Below, piece by piece: positions 9,413 through 17,903 of a stretch of 64,000 nucleotides of DNA (position 1 is its first letter; every line of letters begins with the position of its first letter). The notes beneath the pieces were generated by a model, which searched no databases, was not told the DNA's origin, and worked only from the letters and a program-made list of their open reading frames with translations. The DNA is from Alphaproteobacteria bacterium (GTDB lineage Bacteria > Pseudomonadota > Alphaproteobacteria > Micavibrionales > Micavibrionaceae). The position numbers were made by a program, and so were the translations under genes. The stretch covers positions 927,093 through 991,092 of the forward strand of contig JAUHVY010000001.1 in assembly GCA_030424975.1 (NCBI GenBank), read 5' to 3'.

Positions 9413-9450
9413 CTCTTATCCAAAATACAAAAAAGCAGGTCGATATCAGT

Positions 9451-10518
9451 ATGCAAAAGCACACGAGCGAAAATCTTGATAAGGAAAAAGAAGCCGGCCG
9501 CGGCATGTCTTTTAGCATCACCCAAATCAAGCAAAAGGAAGGAAAGTACACATCTATTCCTGATCGCAAATTTAATGTACGTGAAACTTTTGGCATTGAT
9601 CTTGATTGGGAAGTTCCGGGCTTTAGTGAGGATACCCCAAATGTACCCGAAGTAGACCCCACATATAAATTTGATCATGACACGACAATGGCCATTTTGG
9701 CAGGGTTTGCTTTTAACCGACGCGTGATGATTCAGGGCTATCACGGTACGGGTAAATCGACACATATTGAACAAGTCGCCGCGCGACTAAATTGGCCGTG
9801 CGTACGTATAAACCTCGACAGTCATGTCAGCCGCGTTGACCTGATCGGTAAAGATACAATCACCCTTCAAGAAGGGAAGCAAATTACCCAATGGAAAGAA
9901 GGCTTGCTGCCTTGGTCGATACAAAACCCTGTCGCTTTGGTCTTTGATGAATATGATGCGGGTCGTCCCGATGTTATGTTTGTTATTCAGCGTGTTTTAG
10001 AAGCAGAAGGGAAACTTACCCTCCTCGATCAGAACATGGTTATTCGCCCGCACCCCGCATTCCGCCTGTTTGCCACAAGCAATACAATCGGCCTGGGTGA
10101 TACAACCGGCCTTTATCACGGTACACAGCAAATTAACCAAGGTCAGATGGACAGATGGAATGTCGTTACCACCCTTAACTACCTGCCGCATGATACAGAA
10201 GCCGGCATTGTGTTGGCAAAGCTAACGGATCTCGACACACCTGAGGGGCGCGACACAATCAGCAAGATGGTAACATTAGCAGATATGACTCGTGAAGGAT
10301 TTGTAAATGGTGATCTGTCAACCCTGATGTCACCACGTACGGTCATTGCGTGGGCAGAAAACATGTTAATTTTCAAAGATCGTGAAATGGCATTCCGTAT
10401 GTCGTTCCTTAATAAATGTGACGAGGAAGAACGCCCGATCATCGCCGAATATTACCAACGTTGCTTTGGCGTAGATTTACCCCAAAGCGCGATCAGGAAT
10501 ATTGTTGTACCGGATTAA
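9451..10518 (+). CDS. cobS: Cobaltochelatase-type AAA+ ATPase CobS
   Basis: AAA+ motor partner of CobT in the aerobic cobaltochelatase CobNST, about 355 residues. It has the Walker [10 protein letters not shown] (around residue 97), an atypical Walker B LVFDEYD, sensor-1-like FATSNTIG and an arginine-finger region [12 protein letters not shown]. Many Alphaproteobacteria that make no cobalamin still keep cobS and cobT, and no other cob gene lies in this window, so the substrate here may not be cobalt insertion. It follows the J-domain gene by 38 bases on the same strand. Confidence 0.92.
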   Translation: MQKHTSENLDKEKEAGRGMSFSITQIKQKEGKYTSIPDRKFNVRETFGIDLDWEVPGFSEDTPNVPEVDPTYKFDHDTTMAILAGFAFNRRVMIQGYHGTGKSTHIEQVAARLNWPCVRINLDSHVSRVDLIGKDTITLQEGKQITQWKEGLLPWSIQNPVALVFDEYDAGRPDVMFVIQRVLEAEGKLTLLDQNMVIRPHPAFRLFATSNTIGLGDTTGLYHGTQQINQGQMDRWNVVTTLNYLPHDTEAGIVLAKLTDLDTPEGRDTISKMVTLADMTREGFVNGDLSTLMSPRTVIAWAENMLIFKDREMAFRMSFLNKCDEEERPIIAEYYQRCFGVDLPQSAIRNIVVPD

Positions 10519-10542
10519 TTGAAAAATGAATCTGATTACGTT

Positions 10543-10941
10543 TTAGTCAGGGTATATACCCTGCTCAAAGCACTCAGAGTCCATAATGCAATCCTTAACC
10601 GGATCGCCTGTTTTACCATCAAGGTTAATGCCGCGTTGATCCAAGTTTTCGTCAACACGCTTAATAACGCGATCACCTGTTTCCACAGCCTTATCACCTG
10701 CGTCGAAAACTTTATCAACAACACCTTCGACCGACACACCATCAGATGCTTTGGTAAACCAATTCCAAATACCCTTAGGAATGGCAACGGTTTCCTCCAT
10801 TGCATCTTCTGCCCAACGCTCTGTAAATGTTGTGTTTGGCTGATCGTCATCAGGAACGATTGCATCTGTACATGATTTCACTGCGACGACTGATGCAAAA
10901 ACTGCCGCTACAATACTGCCATATTTTCTGACTGCACCCAT
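10543..10941 (-). CDS. Small exported or membrane-anchored protein, unknown
   Basis: A 132-residue protein starting MGAVRKYGSIVAAVFASVVA, a signal peptide or anchor, followed by an acidic Asp/Glu/Val-rich region. The middle DKVFDAGDKAVETGDRVIKRVDENL has amphipathic helix character. Two Cys lie near the end (CIMDSECF). An AGGTGAT ribosome site is 8 bases before the ATG. It sits in opposite orientation between cobS and cobT, interrupting a pair that is usually contiguous, so it looks like an insertion into the operon. No family recognised. Confidence 0.65.
   Translation of the reverse strand: MGAVRKYGSIVAAVFASVVAVKSCTDAIVPDDDQPNTTFTERWAEDAMEETVAIPKGIWNWFTKASDGVSVEGVVDKVFDAGDKAVETGDRVIKRVDENLDQRGINLDGKTGDPVKDCIMDSECFEQGIYPD
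10548..10563. repeat. 16-bp perfect palindrome at the 3' end of the opposed gene
   Basis: CAGGGTATATACCCTG is a perfect inverted repeat. It lies inside the last codons of the minus-strand gene, 30 bases past the cobS stop, where the two transcripts converge. It could form a short cruciform or hairpin, or be a protein-binding site; no T run follows on either strand. Confidence 0.5.
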
Positions 10942-11056
10942 TGTAAACTATCACCTTTGTATTTTTTGTAGTAACTATCACATATCTGTGTGATACGTCA
11001 AATTGATGCGAAAGTCGTTTGAACGGATTTGAAAATCATATACGATCATTTCTATC

Positions 11057-12913
11057 ATGAGCGAGAACAGAACAGAAGAATTCAAACAAACCACATCGTC
11101 CACCATGCGCGCCATGTCACGCAAGGCGGATCTTGATGTCACATATTCCGAAGTCGAAATGCCGACAGGCGAAATCAAAAACCTAGAACGCCCGCGCATT
11201 CCTGCGCCGACCGCGGATATGGATGAGAATAAACGTACGCTGATACGTGGCTGCGCCGATACATACGCGCTGAAAATTGCGCATCATAACCAAGCCCTTC
11301 ACCGCAGCAACGGCCAAAGTGATTTACGCGTTCAGGCCGCTCTTGATGCACTGGAGCAGGCACGATGCGATGCCATTGGCATAACGGCGATGGATGGTGT
11401 CGGCAAAAATTTAGATGCCGTCCTAGAGGCCAAAGCGCAACGACGTGGTTTTGGCGATATCAGAAACAAAGACGAAATGACCTTGGCCGATGCATTACAT
11501 ATCGTTGCACGATGTGAATTAACAGGACGAAAAGCACCGCCATCGGCTCAAAAGGCCGTAGAGTTATGGCAGCCATGGATCAATGAACGCCTGAAACATA
11601 TAAATTTTGACCAACTGAAAGATGTTCTGCACGATCAACGTGCCTTTGCCAAGGCATCTTGCACCCTGCTCCGTGATCTTGAATTACCCGTCATCGGCGA
11701 AGATCAAAACACAACGGATCAAGAAAACGAAGAACAAGGAGAGCAGCAAGACGCAGATCAGGCCGATGAAAACCCTGATAGCGATCAACAAGACGATCAA
11801 GGCGATCAGGAACAACAGGCGGGTGCGTCCGACGGCACACAAGAATCTTCCGAGTCTGATGAAAATTTCGATATGGATTTGGACGATATTCTGGATGATA
11901 TGGATTCCGAAAATATGGTCATGGATGAAGAGGCCATGCCCCCGCCCCCCGGCCGTCCCGCTGATTTTTCTGAATATGTGGAAGGGTTATATACCGTTTA
12001 TACTACGCAATTTGACGAAGAAGTTTCCGCCGCGGACCTTGCTGACCCGCAAGAACTGGAGCGTTTACGCACCCTTTTGGATCAACAACTGTCCAATCAT
12101 CACAACATCATCACGAAACTGGCCAATCGACTGCAGCGTAAATTAATGGCGAAGCAACAACGGAGCTGGCAGTTTGACATGGAGGAAGGCATCCTCGATT
12201 CCGCACGCCTTGCCCGTGTTATTGCAAACCCCACTGTGCCGCTTACCTTTAAGCAGGAAAAGGAAATGCCGTTCAAAGACACGGTTGTGAGCATTCTAAT
12301 CGATAATTCCGGGTCAATGCGTGGACGCCCTATTGCAATTGCCGCAATGACGACAGACATTATCGCCCAAACACTGGAGCGTTGCGGCCTGAAGACAGAG
12401 ATTCTGGGCTTTACAACGCGTGCGTGGAAAGGCGGAAAATCGCGCGAGCTATGGATGGAGAATGACCGCCCCGAGAAACCGGGTCGCCTGAATGATTTGC
12501 GCCACATTATATACAAGGCCGCCGACGCCCCCATCAGACGTGCCCGCAAAAACCTCGGACTAATGCTTAAGGAAGGCTTATTAAAAGAAAATATCGACGG
12601 CGAGGCGCTCGTTTGGGCGTATAACCGCATTTCCAAACGCCCCGAAGAGCGAAAAATACTACTTGTTATTTCCGATGGTGCACCCGTTGATGATTCAACC
12701 CTTTCCGTTAATCCGTCCAATATTCTTGAGATGGATTTACGCAGCGTCATTAGATGGATTGAGGATAAATCAAATGTAGAATTAACGGCAATCGGTATCG
12801 GCCATGATGTCACGCGTTACTACAAAACAGCGATAAAAATTTCTGACGCCGACAGTTTGGCCGAAGCATTAACAAAGCAATTAGAGGGGCTTTTTCATGA
12901 CACAAGACACTAG
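11057..12913 (+). CDS. cobT: Cobaltochelatase-type VWA protein CobT
   Basis: 618 residues. An N-terminal helical domain precedes a very acidic Gln/Asp/Glu-rich linker (about residues 215-300), then a conserved region and a C-terminal von Willebrand A domain with the MIDAS motif DNSGSMRG (around residue 417) and VISDGAP. This architecture defines CobT, which forms a chaperone-like complex with CobS. The last 17 bases overlap msrA, so the two are probably co-translated. It is separated from cobS by an opposed gene, and the 115 bases upstream contain repeated AACTATCAC elements. As with cobS, a role outside cobalamin synthesis is possible. Confidence 0.93.
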   Translation: MSENRTEEFKQTTSSTMRAMSRKADLDVTYSEVEMPTGEIKNLERPRIPAPTADMDENKRTLIRGCADTYALKIAHHNQALHRSNGQSDLRVQAALDALEQARCDAIGITAMDGVGKNLDAVLEAKAQRRGFGDIRNKDEMTLADALHIVARCELTGRKAPPSAQKAVELWQPWINERLKHINFDQLKDVLHDQRAFAKASCTLLRDLELPVIGEDQNTTDQENEEQGEQQDADQADENPDSDQQDDQGDQEQQAGASDGTQESSESDENFDMDLDDILDDMDSENMVMDEEAMPPPPGRPADFSEYVEGLYTVYTTQFDEEVSAADLADPQELERLRTLLDQQLSNHHNIITKLANRLQRKLMAKQQRSWQFDMEEGILDSARLARVIANPTVPLTFKQEKEMPFKDTVVSILIDNSGSMRGRPIAIAAMTTDIIAQTLERCGLKTEILGFTTRAWKGGKSRELWMENDRPEKPGRLNDLRHIIYKAADAPIRRARKNLGLMLKEGLLKENIDGEALVWAYNRISKRPEERKILLVISDGAPVDDSTLSVNPSNILEMDLRSVIRWIEDKSNVELTAIGIGHDVTRYYKTAIKISDADSLAEALTKQLEGLFHDTRH

Positions 12914-13418
12914 AACCGAGAACATCGCGATTCTTGCCGGTGGCTGCTTTTGGGGTATGCAAGATTTAATCCGCAAACAAACAGGCGTCATATCAACGCG
13001 CGTGGGGTATACGGGCGGGCACACACCAAACCCGACCTACAATGAAGTTTGCATAGGTGATACAGGCCATGCAGAGGCGATTGAAATCACATTCGACCCA
13101 AGCCAAACAACCTATCGCGCGATATTGGAATTCTTTTTCCAAATCCACGATCCGACAACCGAAAACAGACAAGGCAATGATATCGGCTCACAATATCGTT
13201 CAGCTATTTTTGTCGTGGATGATGAGCAAGCACAAACCGCGCAAAGCTTAATCAACATCCTGATTGATGCACAAATTTTCCCTGCGCCGATTGTCACACA
13301 AATTGTAAAAGCACAAGAATTTCATACGGCGGAAGACGGCCACCAAGATTATCTGGTGAAATATCCCGACGGATATACATGCCACTTTATTCGTCCGCAA
13401 TGGAAGTTATCGGAGTAA
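12897..13418 (+). CDS. msrA: Peptide methionine sulfoxide reductase MsrA
   Basis: Reduces the S-epimer of methionine sulfoxide in proteins, repairing oxidative damage. The catalytic GCFWG is at residues 16-20, followed by the family blocks [28 protein letters not shown] and [13 protein letters not shown]. Length 173 is normal for the single-domain cytosolic form. Its start lies inside the end of cobT (17-base overlap), which suggests translational coupling with the CobT gene and is an unusual operon partnership. Confidence 0.97.
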   Translation: MTQDTRTENIAILAGGCFWGMQDLIRKQTGVISTRVGYTGGHTPNPTYNEVCIGDTGHAEAIEITFDPSQTTYRAILEFFFQIHDPTTENRQGNDIGSQYRSAIFVVDDEQAQTAQSLINILIDAQIFPAPIVTQIVKAQEFHTAEDGHQDYLVKYPDGYTCHFIRPQWKLSE

Positions 13419-13468
13419 AACCACTTTCACGCTTGCACTGGCGCTAAACTTAACGTAACTAAATTCCC

Positions 13469-14788
13469 ATGAGCAATAAAAAGAAAATATACAAACCAAC
13501 CCCAATTAGCGGGTTTCCCGAATGGCTTCCGCAAGAGCGCAAGGCAGAGCAACAATGGTTCGACCATATTCGCCGCGTTTTTGAAAGCTACGGTTTTTGC
13601 AACATTGAAACACCAAGTGTTGAAACCCTTGATGCAATCAACGCCAAGGGTGGTGACGGCGGCGCGGATGTAGACAAAGAAGTCTATGTTCTGGAACGCC
13701 TGCATAAAGATGATAATGACAAGGAAGCACGCCTTGCTCTGCATTTCGACCAGACGGTTCCCCTCGCCCGTTACACGGCGCAGCATTTTAATGATCTGGT
13801 TTTTCCGTTTAAACGCTATCAAATGCAACGCGTTTGGCGCGGTGAACGCCCGCAATCAGGCCGTTTTCGTGAATTTTATCAATGTGATATCGACGTTATT
13901 AATGTTGATAATTTACCTCTTCATTTTGATGCGGAAATGCCCGCGATCATCTGGGAAATCCTCAGCAGCCTGCCAGGGATGGAAGATGAGAATATTAAAA
14001 TTCGTATCTCCAACCGTAAAATTTTGATGGGCTTGCTTTCTGCATTGGAAGTTGAAAACACAACGGACATTACACGCATTGTTGATAAAGCAGAAAAAAT
14101 CAGCAAAGAGCAATTTGAAAACTTGCTGGCTGAACATGGGCTTTCACAAGACGCACAGACAAAGATTCAAAACCTAATTGCGTGTACGGACATCAAGTCA
14201 CTCAAAGGTGAAAATGAATTAATGCAAGAGGGCATCGACGAGCTATGCTTTGTCATGGATCAACTCTCTCACCTGCCCGAAGGCGCGGCTGTTGCCGATT
14301 TATCGATTGTTCGCGGCCTCGATTATTATACGGGCACGGTATATGAAACCGTTTTTGTTGATGATCCGGGCTATGGCTCGATCTGTTCAGGCGGACGTTA
14401 TGATGATCTTGCGGGGCATTACATCAACAAACATTTGCCGGGTGTTGGTATCTCCATCGGTTTTTCACGTTTATTTGAACGCATCAGAACGCAAAATAAA
14501 TTGCCGAAAACATCAATTTCGCCTGCGCATGTGTTGGTTGTTTTACCAAACGAAGACGCCCGCGCGGAGATGATGAGCGTTGCACAAACATTACGAGAAA
14601 AAGGCATGAATGTTGAAACATTCCACAGCCCGTCGAAATTAAAAAGACAACTTGCCTATGCCGAGAAAAAAGGGATACCCTATGTTTGGTTCCCGCCATT
14701 TGAAGACGGCAGCCCCCATGAAGTGAAAAACATGGAAACGGGCGAGCAAACCGAGGCAGTTGCCAAAGACTGGAAGCCGCAGTCTTAA
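13469..14788 (+). CDS. hisS: Histidine-tRNA ligase
   Basis: Class II synthetase charging tRNA-His, about 439 residues. Motif 1 lies near GFCNIETPSVE. Motif 2 is RVWRGERPQSGRFREFYQCDID. The histidine-binding loop is GLDYYTGTVYE, the GGRYDDLAG motif follows, then motif 3 (GVGISIGFSRLFER) and a C-terminal anticodon-binding domain. The motif 2 text REFYQCDID differs from the RQFHQ-type text of the common bacterial enzyme and resembles the variant/eukaryote-like class; this matters because some Alphaproteobacteria have changed tRNA-His identity. ATG at 13469 begins the family match. Confidence 0.93.
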   Translation: MSNKKKIYKPTPISGFPEWLPQERKAEQQWFDHIRRVFESYGFCNIETPSVETLDAINAKGGDGGADVDKEVYVLERLHKDDNDKEARLALHFDQTVPLARYTAQHFNDLVFPFKRYQMQRVWRGERPQSGRFREFYQCDIDVINVDNLPLHFDAEMPAIIWEILSSLPGMEDENIKIRISNRKILMGLLSALEVENTTDITRIVDKAEKISKEQFENLLAEHGLSQDAQTKIQNLIACTDIKSLKGENELMQEGIDELCFVMDQLSHLPEGAAVADLSIVRGLDYYTGTVYETVFVDDPGYGSICSGGRYDDLAGHYINKHLPGVGISIGFSRLFERIRTQNKLPKTSISPAHVLVVLPNEDARAEMMSVAQTLREKGMNVETFHSPSKLKRQLAYAEKKGIPYVWFPPFEDGSPHEVKNMETGEQTEAVAKDWKPQS

Positions 14789-14815
14789 ACCACATAAGTT
14801 ACAAAAGGACATTTC

Positions 14816-15454
14816 ATGAGCTTGTATAGAAAATTTTGTCGTTCAAAAACATTTTTATTCGCGCTCTTTGCCCTTTTTCCTTCTGCGGCATTTGCCCAAG
14901 AATCATTCACATACCAACCTGAATATTGTGATTTCATCGCCAATTTCCCTGAAGAACCCGTGATATCGGAAAAATGCGAAAGCGAAGACGATGATGCCAC
15001 ATGTTTCAAATTGGTTTCATTCACAAAAGTCATTGAAATGTCATCGACAGTGCGTGTTGATATTATTTGCAATCCCGCCTCTCCCGAAATGTTTGATTTT
15101 TTCCAACCTGAAATCATGGAAAAAACCGTTCGTGAAATGACAAAAGACACGGTTATTGAATCATACCGCGTTGATAGTGTTACTGAAGAAAATTTCCGCC
15201 AAACAGGTTTGATAGGTAAGGCACAAAAAGGGTTGGATGATTCCCTTTACCTTGCACAGCTTTGGGTTTCCCCGCACTCGATCATGTCAGTTGAAGCAGA
15301 ATTAAGCGGCGCTCATCTCGAAGAAGCGGATAAACTATTCGCTACAATCCTCGGGGGTATAGGCCATAAAGAAACGATGGAAAAAGATCTCGCCGCACAA
15401 AAAAGCACACAAGCTTCCCCTGCTCCTGCTCAAGAAGAACAAGGTAAAGATTAG
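14816..15454 (+). CDS. Exported protein of unknown function
   Basis: 212 residues with a clear signal peptide (FLFALFALFPSAAFA|QE, cleavage near residue 28). The mature part contains paired Cys near CDF, CES and CFK, and a second part around EEADKLFATILGG of mixed alpha/beta character, ending in a low-complexity Gln/Ala/Pro/Glu tail. An AAAGGAC ribosome site lies 6 bases before the ATG. It follows hisS by 27 bases and its last 4 bases overlap the convergent sufE gene. No family recognised. Confidence 0.75.
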   Translation: MSLYRKFCRSKTFLFALFALFPSAAFAQESFTYQPEYCDFIANFPEEPVISEKCESEDDDATCFKLVSFTKVIEMSSTVRVDIICNPASPEMFDFFQPEIMEKTVREMTKDTVIESYRVDSVTEENFRQTGLIGKAQKGLDDSLYLAQLWVSPHSIMSVEAELSGAHLEEADKLFATILGGIGHKETMEKDLAAQKSTQASPAPAQEEQGKD

Positions 15455-15852
15455 CCGTAGCTTTTGACCTTTTCGACCATTGCGAAAAATCCGCTGCGAC
15501 GATTTGCGCTCAGGTGTTTATCAAGACCGATATCACTAAATGCTTTTTCAATATCAATCTGCGCAATTTCGCCGGATGTTTTCCCGTCATACGCCGAGAG
15601 CAATAACGCGACAAGGCCACGCACAATATGTGCATCGCTATCGGCTTGGAAGTGGTGCTTGCCATCGTCGCTTTTTGTGGTAATCAACCACACGCGTGAT
15701 GTACAACCGCGCACTAAATGCTCATCCGTTTTAAGAGAATCATCCATGTGCGGTAATGTCCGCCCGATATCAATCAGATATCTGTAACGGTCTTCCCAAT
15801 CATCAAATAGGGAAAAATTCTCAACAACTTCATCAATTGTTTCTAAAGACAT
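15451..15852 (-). CDS. sufE: SufE-family sulfur acceptor
   Basis: 133 residues. The active-site Cys50 sits in the family motif VRGCTSRVW; downstream are DSDAHIVRGLVALLLSAYDGKTS and LSANRRSGFFAMVEKVKSYG. SufE accepts persulfide from the cysteine desulfurase SufS for iron-sulfur cluster assembly. It stands apart from any suf operon here and converges on the exported-protein gene with a 4-base overlap. A stand-alone sufE is common in Alphaproteobacteria. Confidence 0.93.
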   Translation of the reverse strand: MSLETIDEVVENFSLFDDWEDRYRYLIDIGRTLPHMDDSLKTDEHLVRGCTSRVWLITTKSDDGKHHFQADSDAHIVRGLVALLLSAYDGKTSGEIAQIDIEKAFSDIGLDKHLSANRRSGFFAMVEKVKSYG

Positions 15853-15884
15853 TGTATTCCTGCGTCGTTTTAAAAACTTAACTG

Positions 15885-15893
15885 TGTTATGAT
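15885..15893 (+). promoter_or_regulatory. Candidate extended -10 promoter for clpX
   Basis: TGTTATGAT matches an extended -10 element (TGnTATnAT) in the 185-base gap between sufE and clpX. No good -35 hexamer lies at the right distance, which extended -10 promoters tolerate. Transcription would start near 15900, giving a leader of roughly 135 bases. This is pattern matching only. Confidence 0.35.
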
Positions 15894-16037
15894 GGAGGTC
15901 TGGCGCAAAGGCAAGTCAAAAAAACCGATTACCTGTGCGTAAAAATCAACATTCCTGCATATAAGGGCTTGCACTCGCGCCCTGCAATTGGCAGATTGAG
16001 ATTAATAAAAATTCATAAAGGACAGAAAGCCTTAAAC

Positions 16038-17375
16038 ATGAGTAAATCATCATCCGGGTCATCAGATTCTAAAAACACACTATATTGTTCATTCTGCGGA
16101 AAAAGCCAACACGAGGTGCGCAAGCTTATTGCAGGGCCAAACGTGTTCATTTGTAACGAGTGTGTTGAACTGTGTATGGACATCATCCGCGAGGAAGATA
16201 AAACACAAATCGTACGTTCAGGTGACGGCGTCCCTGCGCCAAGCGAAATTAAGCAAGTTCTGGATGATTATGTTATCGGCCAGGAAGGTGCAAAGCGCGT
16301 TCTGTCTGTTGCTGTTCACAACCACTACAAACGTTTGGAACATGGTGGCGAAAACGGTTCCGAAGTTGAGCTGGCAAAATCAAACATCCTTTTGGTCGGC
16401 CCTACTGGGTGCGGTAAAACATTGCTCGCACAAACATTGGCACGTATTCTTGATGTACCGTTCACAATGGCCGATGCGACAACATTAACTGAAGCCGGTT
16501 ATGTTGGTGAAGACGTAGAAAATATTGTTCTGAAATTATTGCAGGCCTCTGACTATAACGTTGAGCGCGCGCAAAAAGGTATCGTTTATATTGATGAAAT
16601 CGACAAGATTTCTCGTAAATCAGATAACCCGTCAATTACACGTGACGTATCAGGTGAAGGTGTGCAGCAAGCACTCTTGAAACTGATGGAGGGAACGGTT
16701 GCGTCTGTGCCTCCGCAAGGTGGACGTAAACACCCGCAGCAAGAATTCTTGCAAGTTGATACATCGAACATCCTGTTCATCTGTGGTGGTGCGTTTGCGG
16801 GCCTAGATAAAGTTATTGCCGAGCGCGGTAAAGGTACAAACATTGGCTTTGGCGCCGAGGTTAAAGGACCGGATGAGCGCGGTGTTGGCGAATTGTTCAA
16901 AGACCTACAGCCTGAAGATCTGCATAGATACGGCTTGATCCCTGAATTCATCGGCCGCTTGCCTGTTATTGCGACACTTGAGGATCTTGATGAAGATGCA
17001 TTGATCACCATCTTGACTGAGCCGAAAAACGCCCTTGTTAAGCAGTATCAAAAACTGTTTGAGATGGAAGATGCCGAGCTTGAGTTTACAGATGGCGCAC
17101 TAAAAGCCATCGCGAAGAAGGCGATTGAACGCAAATCAGGTGCGCGTGGCTTGCGCTCCATCATCGAAGGCTTATTGCTGGATGCGATGTTCGAAGTGCC
17201 TGATATGGATGACGTTGAAAAAGTTACGGTTGACGAAAAAACGGTAACAGACGGCGAAAAACCAACATACAAGCAATCAAAAAACAAAAAGAAATCGTCA
17301 AAGTCTGATAACAAGCCAAAGCTTAAAGAGGCAGAAAAAGATTCGGACAGCGAAGAAGAGAAAGAAGCAAGTTAA
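16038..17375 (+). CDS. clpX: ATP-dependent protease ATPase subunit ClpX
   Basis: AAA+ unfoldase that feeds ClpP. An N-terminal C4 zinc-binding domain (CSFCGKS ... CNECVELC) is followed by Walker A GPTGCGKT (around residue 120), Walker [11 protein letters not shown], the pore-loop GYVGED and the sensor-2 [10 protein letters not shown]. Length is about 445 because of a Lys/Ser/Glu-rich C-terminal tail of some 35 residues beyond the usual end. ATG at 16038 is preferred over one at 15969 since the zinc domain begins just after it. clpP is not adjacent, unlike in many bacteria. Confidence 0.96.
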   Translation: MSKSSSGSSDSKNTLYCSFCGKSQHEVRKLIAGPNVFICNECVELCMDIIREEDKTQIVRSGDGVPAPSEIKQVLDDYVIGQEGAKRVLSVAVHNHYKRLEHGGENGSEVELAKSNILLVGPTGCGKTLLAQTLARILDVPFTMADATTLTEAGYVGEDVENIVLKLLQASDYNVERAQKGIVYIDEIDKISRKSDNPSITRDVSGEGVQQALLKLMEGTVASVPPQGGRKHPQQEFLQVDTSNILFICGGAFAGLDKVIAERGKGTNIGFGAEVKGPDERGVGELFKDLQPEDLHRYGLIPEFIGRLPVIATLEDLDEDALITILTEPKNALVKQYQKLFEMEDAELEFTDGALKAIAKKAIERKSGARGLRSIIEGLLLDAMFEVPDMDDVEKVTVDEKTVTDGEKPTYKQSKNKKKSSKSDNKPKLKEAEKDSDSEEEKEAS

Positions 17376-17402
17376 GAAGTGCTCTTCCTAACATCAAATA
17401 AC

Positions 17403-17430
17403 AAAAAGACCTGAATAATCAGGTCTTTTT
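17403..17430. terminator. Bidirectional intrinsic terminator after clpX
   Basis: A 12-bp perfect stem (AAAAAGACCTGA and TCAGGTCTTTTT) with an ATAA tetraloop. It has a T run on the plus strand after clpX and, because of the leading A run, one on the minus strand after the gtrA-like gene. It is well placed between the two convergent genes. Confidence 0.9.
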
Positions 17431-17460
17431 TTCGCTTAGCCATACAATCGGCGTTAAAAC

Positions 17461-17853
17461 CTATTTCTTAAAAACAAACACCCAACTGGCGACGTAATTC
17501 CACACGAGCGAAACGCCCATTGCCACGCATTTAGCCAATATCGCAGGCATAAAAAATGCCGCAAAGTACAAGGTAATTGTGCTGAAACCCAACCCGACAA
17601 GGCCGACAATAAAAAATTGTGTTACCTGCAGCATAAGTTGTTCACGTTTTAGATTTCTGAACGTCCATATAGCATTAAAATAAAAGCTATTGATAATTGC
17701 GACACAAAACGCGCAAATATGCGCAATAATGAACGGAATCTCAAATGTGTAAAACAAAAACGAGAATACAGCAAAATCAATGATCGTGTTTACAACACCT
17801 ACTACACTGAATTTACTAATACTTTTGTAATGACTTTTAATGACTTCTATCAT
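17461..17853 (-). CDS. GtrA-family membrane protein
   Basis: 130 residues with four predicted membrane helices. The family signature is visible: FSVVGVVNTIIDFAVFSFL, then NSFYFNAIWTF, and a last helix ending NYVASWVFVFK. GtrA-like proteins are proposed to flip polyprenyl-phosphate-linked sugars across the inner membrane. It is divergent (50-base gap) from a GT-C-like gene and a GtrB-like gene, so the three probably form one glycosylation module despite opposite strands. Confidence 0.88.
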   Translation of the reverse strand: MIEVIKSHYKSISKFSVVGVVNTIIDFAVFSFLFYTFEIPFIIAHICAFCVAIINSFYFNAIWTFRNLKREQLMLQVTQFFIVGLVGLGFSTITLYFAAFFMPAILAKCVAMGVSLVWNYVASWVFVFKK

Positions 17854-17903
17854 AGATTCAACACTACACTATTTTCAAAAATTGATAAGCAAAAGGATTT
17901 ATT

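Noticed and set aside
10519-10875. Plus-strand open frame after cobS
   Set aside because: It is antisense to the minus-strand exported-protein gene, which has a signal peptide, ribosome site and sensible composition; the plus-strand frame has none of these.
10977-10994. CRP/FNR-type site upstream of cobT
   Set aside because: The arms read ATCACA and TGTGAT, the reverse arrangement of the CRP consensus TGTGA-N6-TCACA, so it is only an inverted repeat.
11622-12146. Plus-strand frame within cobT
   Set aside because: It is another reading of the acidic linker codons and lacks a plausible start or composition.
15969-16037. Earlier start for ClpX
   Set aside because: It would add 23 residues before the zinc domain that ClpX proteins do not have; the ATG at 16038 begins next to the conserved region.
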